Shown here in pieces: positions 33,712 through 42,578 of a stretch of 64,000 nt of DNA. Within the stretch, counting starts at the first letter, position 1. Every line of letters starts with the position of its first letter. The notes under the pieces were generated by a model. That model was given only the letters and a program-made list of their open reading frames with translations. It was not told the origin of the DNA and did no database searches. A program made the translations under genes and the position numbers. Source of the stretch: Vibrio mangrovi (lineage in GTDB: Bacteria > Pseudomonadota > Gammaproteobacteria > Enterobacterales > Vibrionaceae); the NCBI RefSeq assembly GCF_024346955.1, contig NZ_AP024884.1, positions 1,116,001-1,180,000 of the forward strand. Direction: 5' to 3'.

Positions 33712-34716
33712 CTAAAACTCCTCCATAAGATAAGCCAGCTTGTTATCCAGAAGAGGCAAAGACTCATCGACAAACATAAACAGCAAATCGCAGCGAATCG
33801 ATGTTCCTTCAATGTTGTAGCTTACCTCAAAGGTCATCGTTTTCTGAAACGAACCGGCAGTTGAGCGAATCACCGATTCAATGGGGATATGTTGTCCCAG
33901 TAATACCGGGGAACTCTGGAAAAAACGGATTTCCGCCTGTTCACCGAGCCCGTTCAGGAAGGAACCGACCAGAATGTTCGATACATCCATTAAAAGTTCC
34001 AGTTCTTCCAGATCTTCACTTTCTGCCGGAACCTGCATTAAACGTTTCAGATCGGAGACACTTGAATCACTTAACAGGACTAAGGCTTCCCCGGCAATCC
34101 CTTCACCACTGAATCCCTGACAAACACCGGAAACCTGATCATTCTCCGCCAGTTCCCGCAGAGCCATATGGAGCTCGCTGACTTCAAAGATATTCACATT
34201 TGGTAGTGGTAATTCGACAAAAACATCAAAATAACGCGCTAAGGCATCCGCAGCCCGCCCAATGGAAACGTTGGCAACTTCCATATAGATATCCCGGCGC
34301 TTGATAACCGGGTACTCGATTCTTTCCGGAATCACAACTTTCGGTTGTGTCGGTGGTTCCACCAGTTCACTGAGTACTTCTTTCAGCGCATCAGCTGCAA
34401 TCGGCTTTTGGATAAAAGCTTTGGCTCCCATTCCGAGAACCCGTTCCTGAGCCTTTGGCTGAATATCACCGGAAACAACCACCACAGGCGTTGTATAAGC
34501 TGCCTGATTCATGGCTTCTAACGTACCAAAACCATCCAGCTCCGGCATGGTTAAATCCAGAAACATCAACTGAAACTGTTGCTTCTTTAACTGCTCCAGT
34601 GCATCAAGACCATGAACAGCAAAGTTAACCTCTGCATTCAGGGAGGTTGGCAACGATCTCGCAATCTGTTTTCTCGCTAGTGCTGAGTCATCACATATTA
34701 ATACTGAAAACGACAT
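33712..34716 (-). CDS. Response regulator with CheC-like domain
   Basis: 334-residue protein. Residues 1-120 are a receiver domain with the acidic pair Asp9-Asp10, phosphoacceptor Asp54 in FLDLTMPELDG, and FIQKP lysine near 104. Residues about 150-334 resemble the CheC/CheX/FliY phosphatase family (ELLMDVSNILVGSFLNGLGE), which removes phosphate from CheY. REC-CheC fusions usually act in chemotaxis or cyclic-di-GMP circuits. No kinase is adjacent; its partner may be the PAS protein that follows. Confidence 0.85.
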   Translation of the reverse strand: MSFSVLICDDSALARKQIARSLPTSLNAEVNFAVHGLDALEQLKKQQFQLMFLDLTMPELDGFGTLEAMNQAAYTTPVVVVSGDIQPKAQERVLGMGAKAFIQKPIAADALKEVLSELVEPPTQPKVVIPERIEYPVIKRRDIYMEVANVSIGRAADALARYFDVFVELPLPNVNIFEVSELHMALRELAENDQVSGVCQGFSGEGIAGEALVLLSDSSVSDLKRLMQVPAESEDLEELELLMDVSNILVGSFLNGLGEQAEIRFFQSSPVLLGQHIPIESVIRSTAGSFQKTMTFEVSYNIEGTSIRCDLLFMFVDESLPLLDNKLAYLMEEF

Positions 34717-34844
34717 AACCGGCCTTACCCTTGTCTTTCCTAATTAAAAGTGTATACGGAAATTCAACATCTACAGGCGCAAAGCGATAAAGAACAACCA
34801 AATCTTTATTATTTTTGTGACCTTACAACGATGCCTATGGATGC

Positions 34845-35084
34845 TTATGCTGTAGGCCATAACGTCAGAATGACGATCCGAAGTAATACAGCCACAACAA
34901 TCAATGCAACCCCGAAACGATATCGGCGATATTCTTCAATCGTCATTGGAATTCGTTTAAAGAACATTGTAGCAACGCCTCGCCAATCCTGACTTCTTCT
35001 GCCATAACGGATCATACTCATCAGAATCAGGAGGATTCCCAGTATCAGGATTGCCTTTTCCAGCCAAAAGAGCGTCACAACCAT
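34845..35084 (-). CDS. Small two-helix membrane protein
   Basis: 79-residue hypothetical protein with two hydrophobic helices (about residues 3-24 and 56-76) separated by a basic stretch with GVATMFFKRIPMTIEEYRRY. ATG 35084 has GGAG six bases upstream, better than ATG 35096. The layout is familiar from uncharacterised conserved Vibrio proteins; no function is known to me. Confidence 0.65.
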   Translation of the reverse strand: MVVTLFWLEKAILILGILLILMSMIRYGRRSQDWRGVATMFFKRIPMTIEEYRRYRFGVALIVVAVLLRIVILTLWPTA

Positions 35085-35235
35085 GTTGAACTCCATGTGG
35101 GATATTTGAAAGGTAGAAAAACCATAAGATGGACAGCGATATATTCTGCATCCTTCACAAAATATAGCCTATTGATAAAAACTGTCATTACACCATGTGT
35201 AAGCAAGAATGAAGAAGCCCTATACAAAAACGACG

Positions 35236-35430
35236 TTATGCAGCTTTTGGATAGGACTCCTGCCCCTGATGTTTTGCTTTACGCTGAAAGCTACCTTTGC
35301 CTTTTTTCGGTTTTTCGACTCTCATCTTAAACACTGGACTGGTCACAAGCGCTTTGAGGGCGTTATCAGTCACTGTGCCACGTTGAATCTCAACGTCACC
35401 AGAGACGGATTGGCGTTTTTCTTTCTTCAT
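35236..35430 (-). CDS. arfA: Alternative ribosome-rescue factor ArfA
   Basis: 64-residue basic protein. The middle matches ArfA: TVTDNALKALVTSPVF, then RVEKPKKGKGSFQRKAKH (E. coli: DNAIEALLHDPLF...RVEKNKKGKGSYMRKGKH, from memory). ArfA recruits RF2 to release ribosomes stalled on non-stop mRNA, backing up tmRNA. ATG 35430 has AAAGG seven bases upstream; 35445 is less likely. The protein ends with a normal stop about 13 residues after the KGK-type motif, near where the E. coli product is truncated by mRNA cleavage; I see no clear hairpin plus T-run inside the gene. Confidence 0.85.
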   Translation of the reverse strand: MKKEKRQSVSGDVEIQRGTVTDNALKALVTSPVFKMRVEKPKKGKGSFQRKAKHQGQESYPKAA

Positions 35431-35812
35431 ACAAGAACCTTTCATTTAAGTTGGTCAATAAAAACGCAACGAATTCTCCTCCATTATGTTGGTATGTCAA
35501 TCAATTAGATGTAAAAAAATATATTTTATGATTTTGGCAAAAATAATAATGTAACAATGAAAACAGATTCTCACTAAACTCTAAAACGATCATAAATATC
35601 AGGCACATTAAAGTTTAGCCGCAATATTTGATTGACAACCCCTAAGATTACTCTACACTCACATGAGGCTAGGAAGCAGTTCTTTGTTTACCATAACGTC
35701 TTGTTGGATTTTGTAACTCCCCAGTCGTTCTGTACACAATAGCAATCTACTTTTCCACGCTAGAATCGCCGTTTATCGGCTTAGTTTTACTTTGATTTAC
35801 CAGGAATATATT
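35431..35812. other. Gap with cold-shock gene promoter and leader
   Basis: 382-base AT-rich gap between the divergent arfA and cold-shock genes. Contains a sigma-70 promoter at 35632-35659 and a 5' leader of about 150 bases for the cold-shock gene, as is typical for cspA-type mRNAs. No ORF is supported. Confidence 0.6.
35632..35659 (+). promoter_or_regulatory. Cold-shock gene promoter
   Basis: TTGACA (35632-35637), 16-base spacer, TACACT (35654-35659). Start of transcription near 35666 gives a leader of about 147 bases, the length class of thermosensing csp leaders. Confidence 0.6.
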
Positions 35813-36022
35813 ATGTCTAACACAGTGACTGGCACTGTAAAGTGGTTCAACGAAACTAAAGGTTTTGGTTTCATCCAACAAGAAAATGGTCCCGACGTTT
35901 TTGCTCACTTCAGCGCGATTCAAGGCGACGGTTTCCGTACCCTAGCTGAAGGTCAAACTGTTGAGTTTGTGATCTCTCAAGGACAGAAAGGCCCTCAAGC
36001 TGAAAACATCAAAGTCCTATAA
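35813..36022 (+). CDS. Cold-shock protein, CspA family
   Basis: 69-residue single-strand nucleic-acid-binding protein. RNP1 (KGFGFIQQ) and RNP2 (VFAHFSAI) motifs are intact; length is normal for the family. ATG 35813 (MSNTVTGTVKWFN) preceded by CAGGAATATATT; the in-frame start at 35792 is not needed. Monocistronic, with its own promoter and terminator. Confidence 0.96.
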   Translation: MSNTVTGTVKWFNETKGFGFIQQENGPDVFAHFSAIQGDGFRTLAEGQTVEFVISQGQKGPQAENIKVL

Positions 36023-36050
36023 TATAACAATATAGGCAAGAATCTTTAAA

Positions 36051-36083
36051 AATAGCCAGCGTTGTTTGCTGGCTAATTTTTTG
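36051..36083 (+). terminator. Terminator of the cold-shock gene
   Basis: TAGCCAGC and GCTGGCTA form an 8-bp stem with a seven-base loop, followed by ATTTTTT. It starts about 30 bases after the stop codon. Confidence 0.85.
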
Positions 36084-36239
36084 CCTCCGGAAAAGTAAAT
36101 TTTCATTCTTCCGGTATATCACCGTGACCCAGAGCAGCCAGACAACTCCGGCTGTAGTGCAATCCAGGGGTTTCCGGGAATCACACTTCTCATCCGGCTA
36201 TTTTCCCTCTAGAATGGTTTAAAAAATTCCCGTAGCCTT

Positions 36240-37844
36240 ATGCAAAATTTTCCGATCACGACCCTGTCCACACTGGCAGAAATGACTATCGATCTTGCCA
36301 GCGGCCTGAATGATGAGAATCGATTTAACCGTTTACTGGAAACGATCCGCAAAATTATTCCCTGTGACTGTGTCGCACTGATGTCCCGTCAGGGGAATAC
36401 ATTGATCCCTCTGGCAATGCAGGGACTTACCAAAGATACCCTTGGCCGGCGATTTATCATTGATGACCATCCCCGGTTTCAGGAAATTTGCAGCTCCCGT
36501 CAGGCTGTGCGGTTTGACACTGACTGCACACTTCCCGATCCATTTGACGGCTTACTGCTTCACCATGACGGTGATGTTCCTATCCATTCCTGCATGGGAC
36601 TTCCTCTGATTTTTGATGAAAAACTACTGGGTGTTCTCACTCTGGACAGCCTGAAAACCGGTGTCTTTACCCATATACCAACACGTCATCTGGAAGTGCT
36701 TTCAGCAATCGCTGCTTCAACCCTGAAAATGGCACTGACATTTTCTCAGTTAGAAATGCAGGCCCGCCAGTCACAGCAACGTCTGGAAGAGTTGAATGAA
36801 GATGGCTGGGAAAGAGACCGGGGAGATTTGATTGGTGCAAGCAGTGTGATGCAATCGATGAATGCTGACATTGAGGTTGTGGCTTCATCTAACTTTAATA
36901 TTCTGATTTTCGGGGAAACCGGGGTCGGCAAAGAGCTGGTTGCCAGACGAATACATCATTTGTCAGCCAGAAAACGTCAGCCTCTCATATATGTGAACTG
37001 TGCTGCTATTCCTGAAAACCTGATAGAGAGTGAGCTGTTCGGACACGTGAAAGGAGCTTTCACCGGGGCAGACAGAAACCGGCTTGGTAAATTTGCACTG
37101 GCACACGAAGGGACACTCTTTCTTGATGAAATCGGAGAACTTCCGCTTGCAGCCCAGAGCAAGCTGCTCAGGGCATTACAGAATAATGAAATTCAACCGG
37201 TCGGACAGGACAGCATCCAGAATATTGACGTACGTGTTCTTGCCGCAACAAACCGCGATTTAAAACAAGAAGTTGAAGCAGGTCGCTTCCGGGCTGATTT
37301 ATATCACCGTCTGAGTGTTTACCCAATTCATGTTCCGCCTCTCCGGGAACGTGAAGGTGATGTCAGTCTGCTAGCCGGTTACTTTCTCGAACAAGCCAGA
37401 AGAAAACTGGGCATGACTCATCTGAAACTGGCACAGGATGTACTGGACTATCTGGTGCAATACAACTGGCCTGGGAATGTCCGGGAAATGGAACACGTGA
37501 TCAACAGAGCCGCTCTGAAGGCCAAAGCCAGTCAGCGCCAACAAGCACTGATTACCATCAGACTGACTGATATCGGCATTTTAGAAAGCGTGTTACCGGA
37601 CAACTCTTCAGATATGCCGGATAATACGAATATAACGACAACACCTTCCCATATCTCCGTCAATGACGGGCTCAGGCAGGCAACGGATGATTTTCAGCGC
37701 CAACTGGTGAAAGAAGCATTGGTTCAGTCAGACTATAACTGGGCTCAGGCCGGAAGGTTGCTTCAGGTTGACCGGGCCAATCTGACCCGGTTAGCCAAAA
37801 GACTGGGTATACAGGTGAGAAAAATTCACAAACTGGAAATGTAG
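36240..37844 (+). CDS. norR: Sigma-54-dependent regulator NorR
   Basis: 534-residue enhancer-binding protein. N-terminal GAF domain (about residues 15-165, nitric-oxide-sensing iron site in NorR), AAA+ domain with Walker A GETGVGKE near residue 225, the sigma-54 contact loop GAFTGA near 271 and LDEIGELPL, and a C-terminal Fis-type helix-turn-helix (WAQAGRLLQVDRANLTRLAK). NorR activates nitric-oxide detoxification genes (norVW or hmp); none of those is adjacent here, so its targets are elsewhere. No obvious NorR enhancer was seen upstream. Confidence 0.9.
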   Translation: MQNFPITTLSTLAEMTIDLASGLNDENRFNRLLETIRKIIPCDCVALMSRQGNTLIPLAMQGLTKDTLGRRFIIDDHPRFQEICSSRQAVRFDTDCTLPDPFDGLLLHHDGDVPIHSCMGLPLIFDEKLLGVLTLDSLKTGVFTHIPTRHLEVLSAIAASTLKMALTFSQLEMQARQSQQRLEELNEDGWERDRGDLIGASSVMQSMNADIEVVASSNFNILIFGETGVGKELVARRIHHLSARKRQPLIYVNCAAIPENLIESELFGHVKGAFTGADRNRLGKFALAHEGTLFLDEIGELPLAAQSKLLRALQNNEIQPVGQDSIQNIDVRVLAATNRDLKQEVEAGRFRADLYHRLSVYPIHVPPLREREGDVSLLAGYFLEQARRKLGMTHLKLAQDVLDYLVQYNWPGNVREMEHVINRAALKAKASQRQQALITIRLTDIGILESVLPDNSSDMPDNTNITTTPSHISVNDGLRQATDDFQRQLVKEALVQSDYNWAQAGRLLQVDRANLTRLAKRLGIQVRKIHKLEM

Positions 37845-37848
37845 TTAC

Positions 37849-38733
37849 TCAAGATGCAGGATTCAGAGCACCTTCAGGCTGCTGGTTTTCACTCGGCCGG
37901 TTGATGAATAGCCTTTCATACTCCGCCATAAAATCTGCCCGAATCAGCTGTTCAAGTTCATGTGCCCGTTCAGTCGGGCAGAAAATCATCACATGAACTT
38001 TCTGTTCTCCGGTCGGCATACTGCCAATGTAAACCACGGGGTCGGCTCCGGGCAAATCAACACCAGCATGTTTCTCGATCATAAGGTTATAGCGACGCGC
38101 AACTTCAATGAAATGCTCAAAGTGAACTTCCATTCTCTTCCGGAACGAAGGAAGCAAGGTATACAAATTAACAAATTCCGGCACGATAATCTCAAAATTA
38201 TGAAACACATAACGCTTCATAAAATTCAGGTTTTTGACGGGATATGTAAAAAACATGCTATTGGGTAAGGTGGCGGTTTTCCCCGTGTAGTGATATCGCC
38301 CTCCGGCTAAATCAATTTCCTGAATAACCGTTGCCATCATATTGTGCTCAATCACTTCACCACATAGGGAACCAACCTCAATCCAGTCTCCGATACGGAA
38401 AGAGCGGGAACTGGCTCGTTGGATCGAACCGGTAAAACACAAAATGATTTCTTTAGATGCTACAACAATCGCAACAGCAATTGCGGTTACAGACAACGCA
38501 AACTCATTGATTTCCTCTTTCCACAAAAAGAAACCAATAATCAGCAGCATGGCAAACGTGCCGTTTTTGGTCTGTGACATCCACTTACGCTGCTTCTCGG
38601 TAATAAATGCACCATCCCCACGAATCAGAGCCAGAGTGCTCCGACGAACAAGCAAAGTGAAGATAATAATAATGACACTAAACAGTAGTTTGTGGGACAA
38701 CAGATAATCCAGCACGTTGTTGACATATTCCAT
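37849..38733 (-). CDS. MscS-family mechanosensitive channel
   Basis: 294-residue membrane protein: three transmembrane segments (about residues 14-29, 58-75 and 80-105), the third glycine/alanine-rich pore helix continuing into the cytoplasmic beta domain with SFRIGDWIEVGSLCGEVIEHNMMATVI, the MscS-type sequence. The C-terminal cage domain is longer than in the minimal channel. Ends four bases from the norR stop on the other strand. Confidence 0.87.
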   Translation of the reverse strand: MEYVNNVLDYLLSHKLLFSVIIIIFTLLVRRSTLALIRGDGAFITEKQRKWMSQTKNGTFAMLLIIGFFLWKEEINEFALSVTAIAVAIVVASKEIILCFTGSIQRASSRSFRIGDWIEVGSLCGEVIEHNMMATVIQEIDLAGGRYHYTGKTATLPNSMFFTYPVKNLNFMKRYVFHNFEIIVPEFVNLYTLLPSFRKRMEVHFEHFIEVARRYNLMIEKHAGVDLPGADPVVYIGSMPTGEQKVHVMIFCPTERAHELEQLIRADFMAEYERLFINRPSENQQPEGALNPAS

Positions 38734-38831
38734 GCTTTTCTCTCACAGCCAAAAATCACAAAACGGAGTTCATTTTCAGAAACTCCTTATGCATATCCCA
38801 AATAACCAACAAGATAGGTAGACCTGATCCT

Positions 38832-38858
38832 GTACCTTGAGGTTACTTGGGTATATAT
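38832..38858. repeat. Vibrio-type intergenic motif, copy 2
   Basis: GTACCTTGAGGTTACTTGGG followed by TATATA. Shares ACC..G..TnA.TTGGGTATATA with the inverted copy at 28801-28822. Dispersed short intergenic repeat. Confidence 0.45.
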
Positions 38859-38955
38859 AATGTCTGCAAGTTTATCTGAGTTTTTTCATGATGTAGAGAT
38901 ATAAACACCAAAGAACTGATAAATCATAGTGATGCTACACTCTGGACTATGCTGT

Positions 38956-40185
38956 TCAACGATAAGCCAGTGCTGTCTTTTCAGCAATTCGCACTATAAC
39001 TTTCACTGCCTGCTCCATGCCCTCAATCGTCACAAACTCATGAATTCCATGAAAATTATAACCACCGGTAAATAAATTAGGGCAAGGTAATCCCTTGAAA
39101 GATAGTTGCGCACCGTCCGTTCCTCCCCGGATCGGTTTGATCTTTGGTTCAATCCCCACATCGATCATCGCAGCTTTGGCAATCTCAACAACATGCGGAT
39201 TTGATTCGATCACATGCCTCATATTCGAGTAGCCATCCGTAATGACAACTTCAATCCGCCCCTTATGCAACTGATGGTTTAGCGTATCAGCCATATCCTG
39301 AATAACCGCTTTTCTACGCGCCAATCCCTGCTGATCAAAATCACGCAACAGATAAATCAATTCACTCCGGGAAATCCCCATATTCGCAGATGATAGATGG
39401 TAAAAACCTTCATAACCTTCGGTATTTTCCGGTGTTTCATCCTCCGGAATCATCATCTGAAACCGAGCGGCAATATTCATTGCATTGACCAGTTTATCTT
39501 TTGCCGTTCCGGTATGAACAGATACGCCATAACAGATAATCTGGGCCGTCGCGGCATTGAAATTCTCATACTCCAGTTCGCCAACAGGGCCACCGTCAAC
39601 CGTGTATGCCCACTGAGCTCCGAATTTTTCAACATCAAACAGATCTGCGCCACGACCGATTTCTTCATCGGGAGTAAAAGCAACACAGATTTCACCATGG
39701 GGAATATCCGGATGCTCAATCAGCACCTTCATAGCAGTCACAATTTCCGCAATACCGGCTTTATCATCAGCTCCCAGTAACGTATTTCCATCAGTCGTAA
39801 TTAAATTATATCCGTGCAGCTGATGTAGTTCCTGATACTGAATCGGAGACAACACTTCATCACCCCGGCCCAGCGCAATATCACCACCCTGATAATTTTC
39901 AACAATCTGAGGAACAATTTTCTTGCCCGGAGCATCAGGAGAAGTATCCATATGGGCAATGAATCCGATAGGTGGTATATCACCATCAACGTTTGCCGGC
40001 AGCTTCGCCATGACATAGCCATGAGGATCGAATGTGACATCACTGAGCCCAATTTCTGTCAGCTCCTCATATAATGCCTGTGCCAGTTTCTTCTGCCCCG
40101 GCGTACTGGGACAACGATTCCGGTATGGATTGGATTGTGTATCAATCGATACATAATGCAGAAAGCGATCTATCAGACTTTCCAT
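38956..40185 (-). CDS. pepT: Peptidase T (tripeptide aminopeptidase)
   Basis: Zinc aminopeptidase of the M20 family that cleaves the N-terminal residue of tripeptides. 409 residues from ATG 40185 (E. coli about 408); the longer frame from 40251 adds 22 atypical residues. Metal and catalytic motifs: FIAHMDTSPDAPGK, LLGADDKAGIAEI, and FTPDEEIGRGADLFDV. Followed by the MscS gene on the same strand after a 220-base gap, so separately transcribed. Confidence 0.95.
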   Translation of the reverse strand: MESLIDRFLHYVSIDTQSNPYRNRCPSTPGQKKLAQALYEELTEIGLSDVTFDPHGYVMAKLPANVDGDIPPIGFIAHMDTSPDAPGKKIVPQIVENYQGGDIALGRGDEVLSPIQYQELHQLHGYNLITTDGNTLLGADDKAGIAEIVTAMKVLIEHPDIPHGEICVAFTPDEEIGRGADLFDVEKFGAQWAYTVDGGPVGELEYENFNAATAQIICYGVSVHTGTAKDKLVNAMNIAARFQMMIPEDETPENTEGYEGFYHLSSANMGISRSELIYLLRDFDQQGLARRKAVIQDMADTLNHQLHKGRIEVVITDGYSNMRHVIESNPHVVEIAKAAMIDVGIEPKIKPIRGGTDGAQLSFKGLPCPNLFTGGYNFHGIHEFVTIEGMEQAVKVIVRIAEKTALAYR

Positions 40186-40443
40186 AACATAACTCTCACA
40201 GGTTAAATAACAGACACCCCAAGTGTTTCCATCGGATATGGAGCCTTTCATACTAGGGTGCTCTGCCCGGCAAGATGTTGTTGTAAATCAGTTTTTGCGC
40301 ATTCAATACCATGAATATCTTCAATACCCGACCTAACTCAAAATTTGTTCGGGTATAAACATGGTCTCGGGAGAGAAGAAAGTTGAAATTATGCAGATAA
40401 AACAGATGGTTAAATGAGAGGCGACAAATACCTGACAAATAAA

Positions 40444-40560
40444 TTTGCCGGATTATAAATCCTCAACTATGGTTAAAGTAACTCAAAGTTCCCTTCGCTT
40501 AACACATAAACGCGCCATTTATGCCTCTCGTGGTTTTATCGCCCGAGAGGTATTTTTCTT
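40444..40560 (+). ncRNA. Candidate small RNA with intrinsic terminator
   Basis: On the + strand a stem CCTCTCG (40524-40530) / CGAGAGG (40544-40550) is followed directly by TATTTTTCTT, a standard intrinsic terminator with no + strand gene ahead of it. About 45 bases upstream, TTGCCG (from 40444) and TATGGT 17 bases on make a weak promoter. That would give an RNA of roughly 80 bases from near 40480. No homology recognised. Confidence 0.4.
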
Positions 40561-40608
40561 TACTTGTTTATTGTTCATTCACGACTTCTCCCGGATTCGG
40601 GTCATGAA

Positions 40609-40649
40609 TCAAAAGGGAACAAATCACCATAGTCTGCTCCCTTTTCCAG
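40609..40649 (-). terminator. Possible aldA terminator
   Basis: AAAAGGGA and TCCCTTTT are inverted around a long loop of about 22 bases, starting 14 bases beyond the aldA stop. The stem is strong enough, and on the - strand it ends in CCCTTTT, but the loop is long. Confidence 0.4.
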
Positions 40650-40662
40650 TTATCAGATATTT

Positions 40663-42099
40663 CTAATATTGCATGTAAACAACCTGAGTACTCAGATATT
40701 CATAAAGCCCATGTTTACCATCAGCGCCACCAATACCTGATTTACGCACCCCGGCATGGAAACCCTGCATTGCTTCAAAGTTTTCCCGGTTAATATAAGT
40801 CTCACCAAATTCAAGCATCTTAACCGCCCGGATCGCTTTCGACAGATCTTTGGTATAAATCGATGAAGTCAATCCGTATTCGCAGTCATTGGCATAACCA
40901 ATGGCTTCATCAAGCGAATCAACGATCTGGATCGGTAAAACCGGCCCAAATGTTTCCTGCCGCATAATGTCCATCGACATATCACAGTTACTCAGCACCG
41001 TTGGCAAATAGTAATGTCCGACGGGCATATCGGCGACCGTACCGCCACACTCAAGTTTTGCTCCCTGATCCAACGCTTTGTGAACGCTGTCCCGTACTTT
41101 CTCCAGCCCCTGACGGTTAATCAGTGGCCCCATTTCAATGTCAGAGTCAACAAGCGGATTACCGATTCTGGTATCTTTCATAGCCTGCGTAATCCGGGCA
41201 ATAAACTCATCCGCAATCTCACGCTGAACATAGACACGCTCTGCACAGTTACACACCTGCCCTGAATTAATCACTCTGGAGTCACGAATCGCTTTAACCG
41301 CCAGATCCAGATCTGCATCATTAAGTACAATCGCCGGTGCTTTACCGCCCAGCTCCAGATTCAGTTTTGTGATGTGTGGTGCAGCAGCAGCCATAATGTT
41401 TTCACCGGTTTTAACACTCCCGGTAAAGCTGATCATATCGACTTTCTCACTTTTACTCAGTGCTGCGCCCACACTTCCATTTCCAGAAACAACATTAAAT
41501 ACTCCGGGAGGCAAATCAGTCTCAGCGACCAGTCTGGCAAACTCAAAACAGTTATTCGGCGTTTCCTCACTCGGTTTGATCACAATAGTATTGCCTGTCA
41601 CCAGCGCTGGTGCCATCTTCCGCGCAATGAGGAAAAACGGAAAGTTCCAGGGCAGAATTCCGGCCACAACACCAATCGGTTTACGAAAAAGAAAGATGTT
41701 CTCATCCTGTCTGTCACTGGTAATGATCTCACCTTCGATCCGTCGTGCCCATTCAGCCATATAGTCGATATAATCCGCAGTAAAGTTGACTTCGACTTCA
41801 GCAAGAGCCAGCGTTTTCCCCTGCTCGCGGCTAATCGTTTTTGCCAGATGCTCCACATTCTCACGAATTTTTCCGGCAATCGCTCTCAGATATTTAGCCC
41901 GTTCGATAGCAGGTTTTGTTGCCCAGACCTGCTTGGCCTGAGTTGCGGCATCCAGTGCAGACTGAATATCAGCCTCACCTGATGAAGGAATCGTCGATAT
42001 AAGTTCTTCCGTCGCTGGATTATAAACACTGATCCTTTCGACACATGGCGTAAATTGACCATTAATATAATTATCATAATTAACTATGCTGACTTCCAT
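40663..42099 (-). CDS. aldA: Aldehyde dehydrogenase A (lactaldehyde/glycolaldehyde)
   Basis: 478-residue NAD-dependent aldehyde dehydrogenase. The active-site segment NSGQVCNCAERVYVQ and the C-terminal MQGFHAGVRKSGIGGADGKH match E. coli AldA almost exactly (from memory), so lactaldehyde or glycolaldehyde oxidation is the likely role; NAD site WNFPFFLIARK and FTGSVKTGENIM are present. Ribosome site GAGG six bases before ATG 42099. Divergent from a DeoR regulator that probably controls it. Confidence 0.93.
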   Translation of the reverse strand: MEVSIVNYDNYINGQFTPCVERISVYNPATEELISTIPSSGEADIQSALDAATQAKQVWATKPAIERAKYLRAIAGKIRENVEHLAKTISREQGKTLALAEVEVNFTADYIDYMAEWARRIEGEIITSDRQDENIFLFRKPIGVVAGILPWNFPFFLIARKMAPALVTGNTIVIKPSEETPNNCFEFARLVAETDLPPGVFNVVSGNGSVGAALSKSEKVDMISFTGSVKTGENIMAAAAPHITKLNLELGGKAPAIVLNDADLDLAVKAIRDSRVINSGQVCNCAERVYVQREIADEFIARITQAMKDTRIGNPLVDSDIEMGPLINRQGLEKVRDSVHKALDQGAKLECGGTVADMPVGHYYLPTVLSNCDMSMDIMRQETFGPVLPIQIVDSLDEAIGYANDCEYGLTSSIYTKDLSKAIRAVKMLEFGETYINRENFEAMQGFHAGVRKSGIGGADGKHGLYEYLSTQVVYMQY

Positions 42100-42365
42100 T
42101 TTCGACCTCGATGTTATTAAGCGTATTATTATAAAATTTATTATTTAATCTGATATCAGTTAGCATTCCAAAAATATTTCTACTGAGATAACAAAATACA
42201 ACTAACAAAAACAAAACCAGTTCGCAACATTTTTACATCATTACTGATTTTATTTTCAAATGAAAATAAAAAACATTTATCAAATATCTTTAAAATATAT
42301 TGATAACCAATTGAAATATTAGAACTTCAACTAATGACCATTCCCTAAAATAATTTATCCCCATT

Positions 42366-42402
42366 TTGCCCGGAATTAACCCATATCAGAAATTCCGGGC
42401 AA
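42366..42402. promoter_or_regulatory. 12-bp inverted repeat
   Basis: TTGCCCGGAATT (42366-42377) and AATTCCGGGCAA (42391-42402), perfect complementarity, 13-base spacer. May be an operator of the DeoR-type regulator or a hairpin. Confidence 0.55.
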
Positions 42403-42440
42403 TATTTTCAGTCAGAGATCATGTGCAGACAGTCCACAAA

Positions 42441-42477
42441 ATGCCCGATTAACTATTATTTAACCAAAATCGGGCAT
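42441..42477. promoter_or_regulatory. 9-bp inverted repeat
   Basis: ATGCCCGAT (42441-42449) and ATCGGGCAT (42469-42477), perfect, 19-base spacer, about 100 bases before the DeoR-type start. The arm shares GCCCG with the repeat at 42366. Confidence 0.55.
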
Positions 42478-42578
42478 CAGAGCAGGCATTACCGGTCAAA
42501 TGTAACAATTTTGTGAACAATGTCGATTCTATTTCGGATGAAATAAATTATGTTACTTTCCGGTTAAGGAGCTAATTT

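Larger units (their letters stand above)
40186..40662. other. 477-base gap between pepT and aldA
   Basis: No protein-coding gene is supported. It holds the pepT promoter area, an inverted repeat TACCCGA/TCGGGTA around 40326-40356, a + strand terminator-like hairpin at 40524-40560 that may end a small RNA, and a hairpin at about 40609-40648 that may end the aldA transcript. Confidence 0.5.
42100..42578. promoter_or_regulatory. AT-rich divergent control region, aldA and deoR-type gene
   Basis: 479-base gap, very AT-rich in the aldA-proximal half. Holds two strong inverted repeats (42366-42402 and 42441-42477) that both contain GCCCG. No ORF supported. Confidence 0.6.

Noticed and set aside
40445..40666. 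73-residue + strand ORF in the pepT-aldA gap
   Set aside because: No ribosome site; runs through the hairpin-terminator and lacks protein-like composition.
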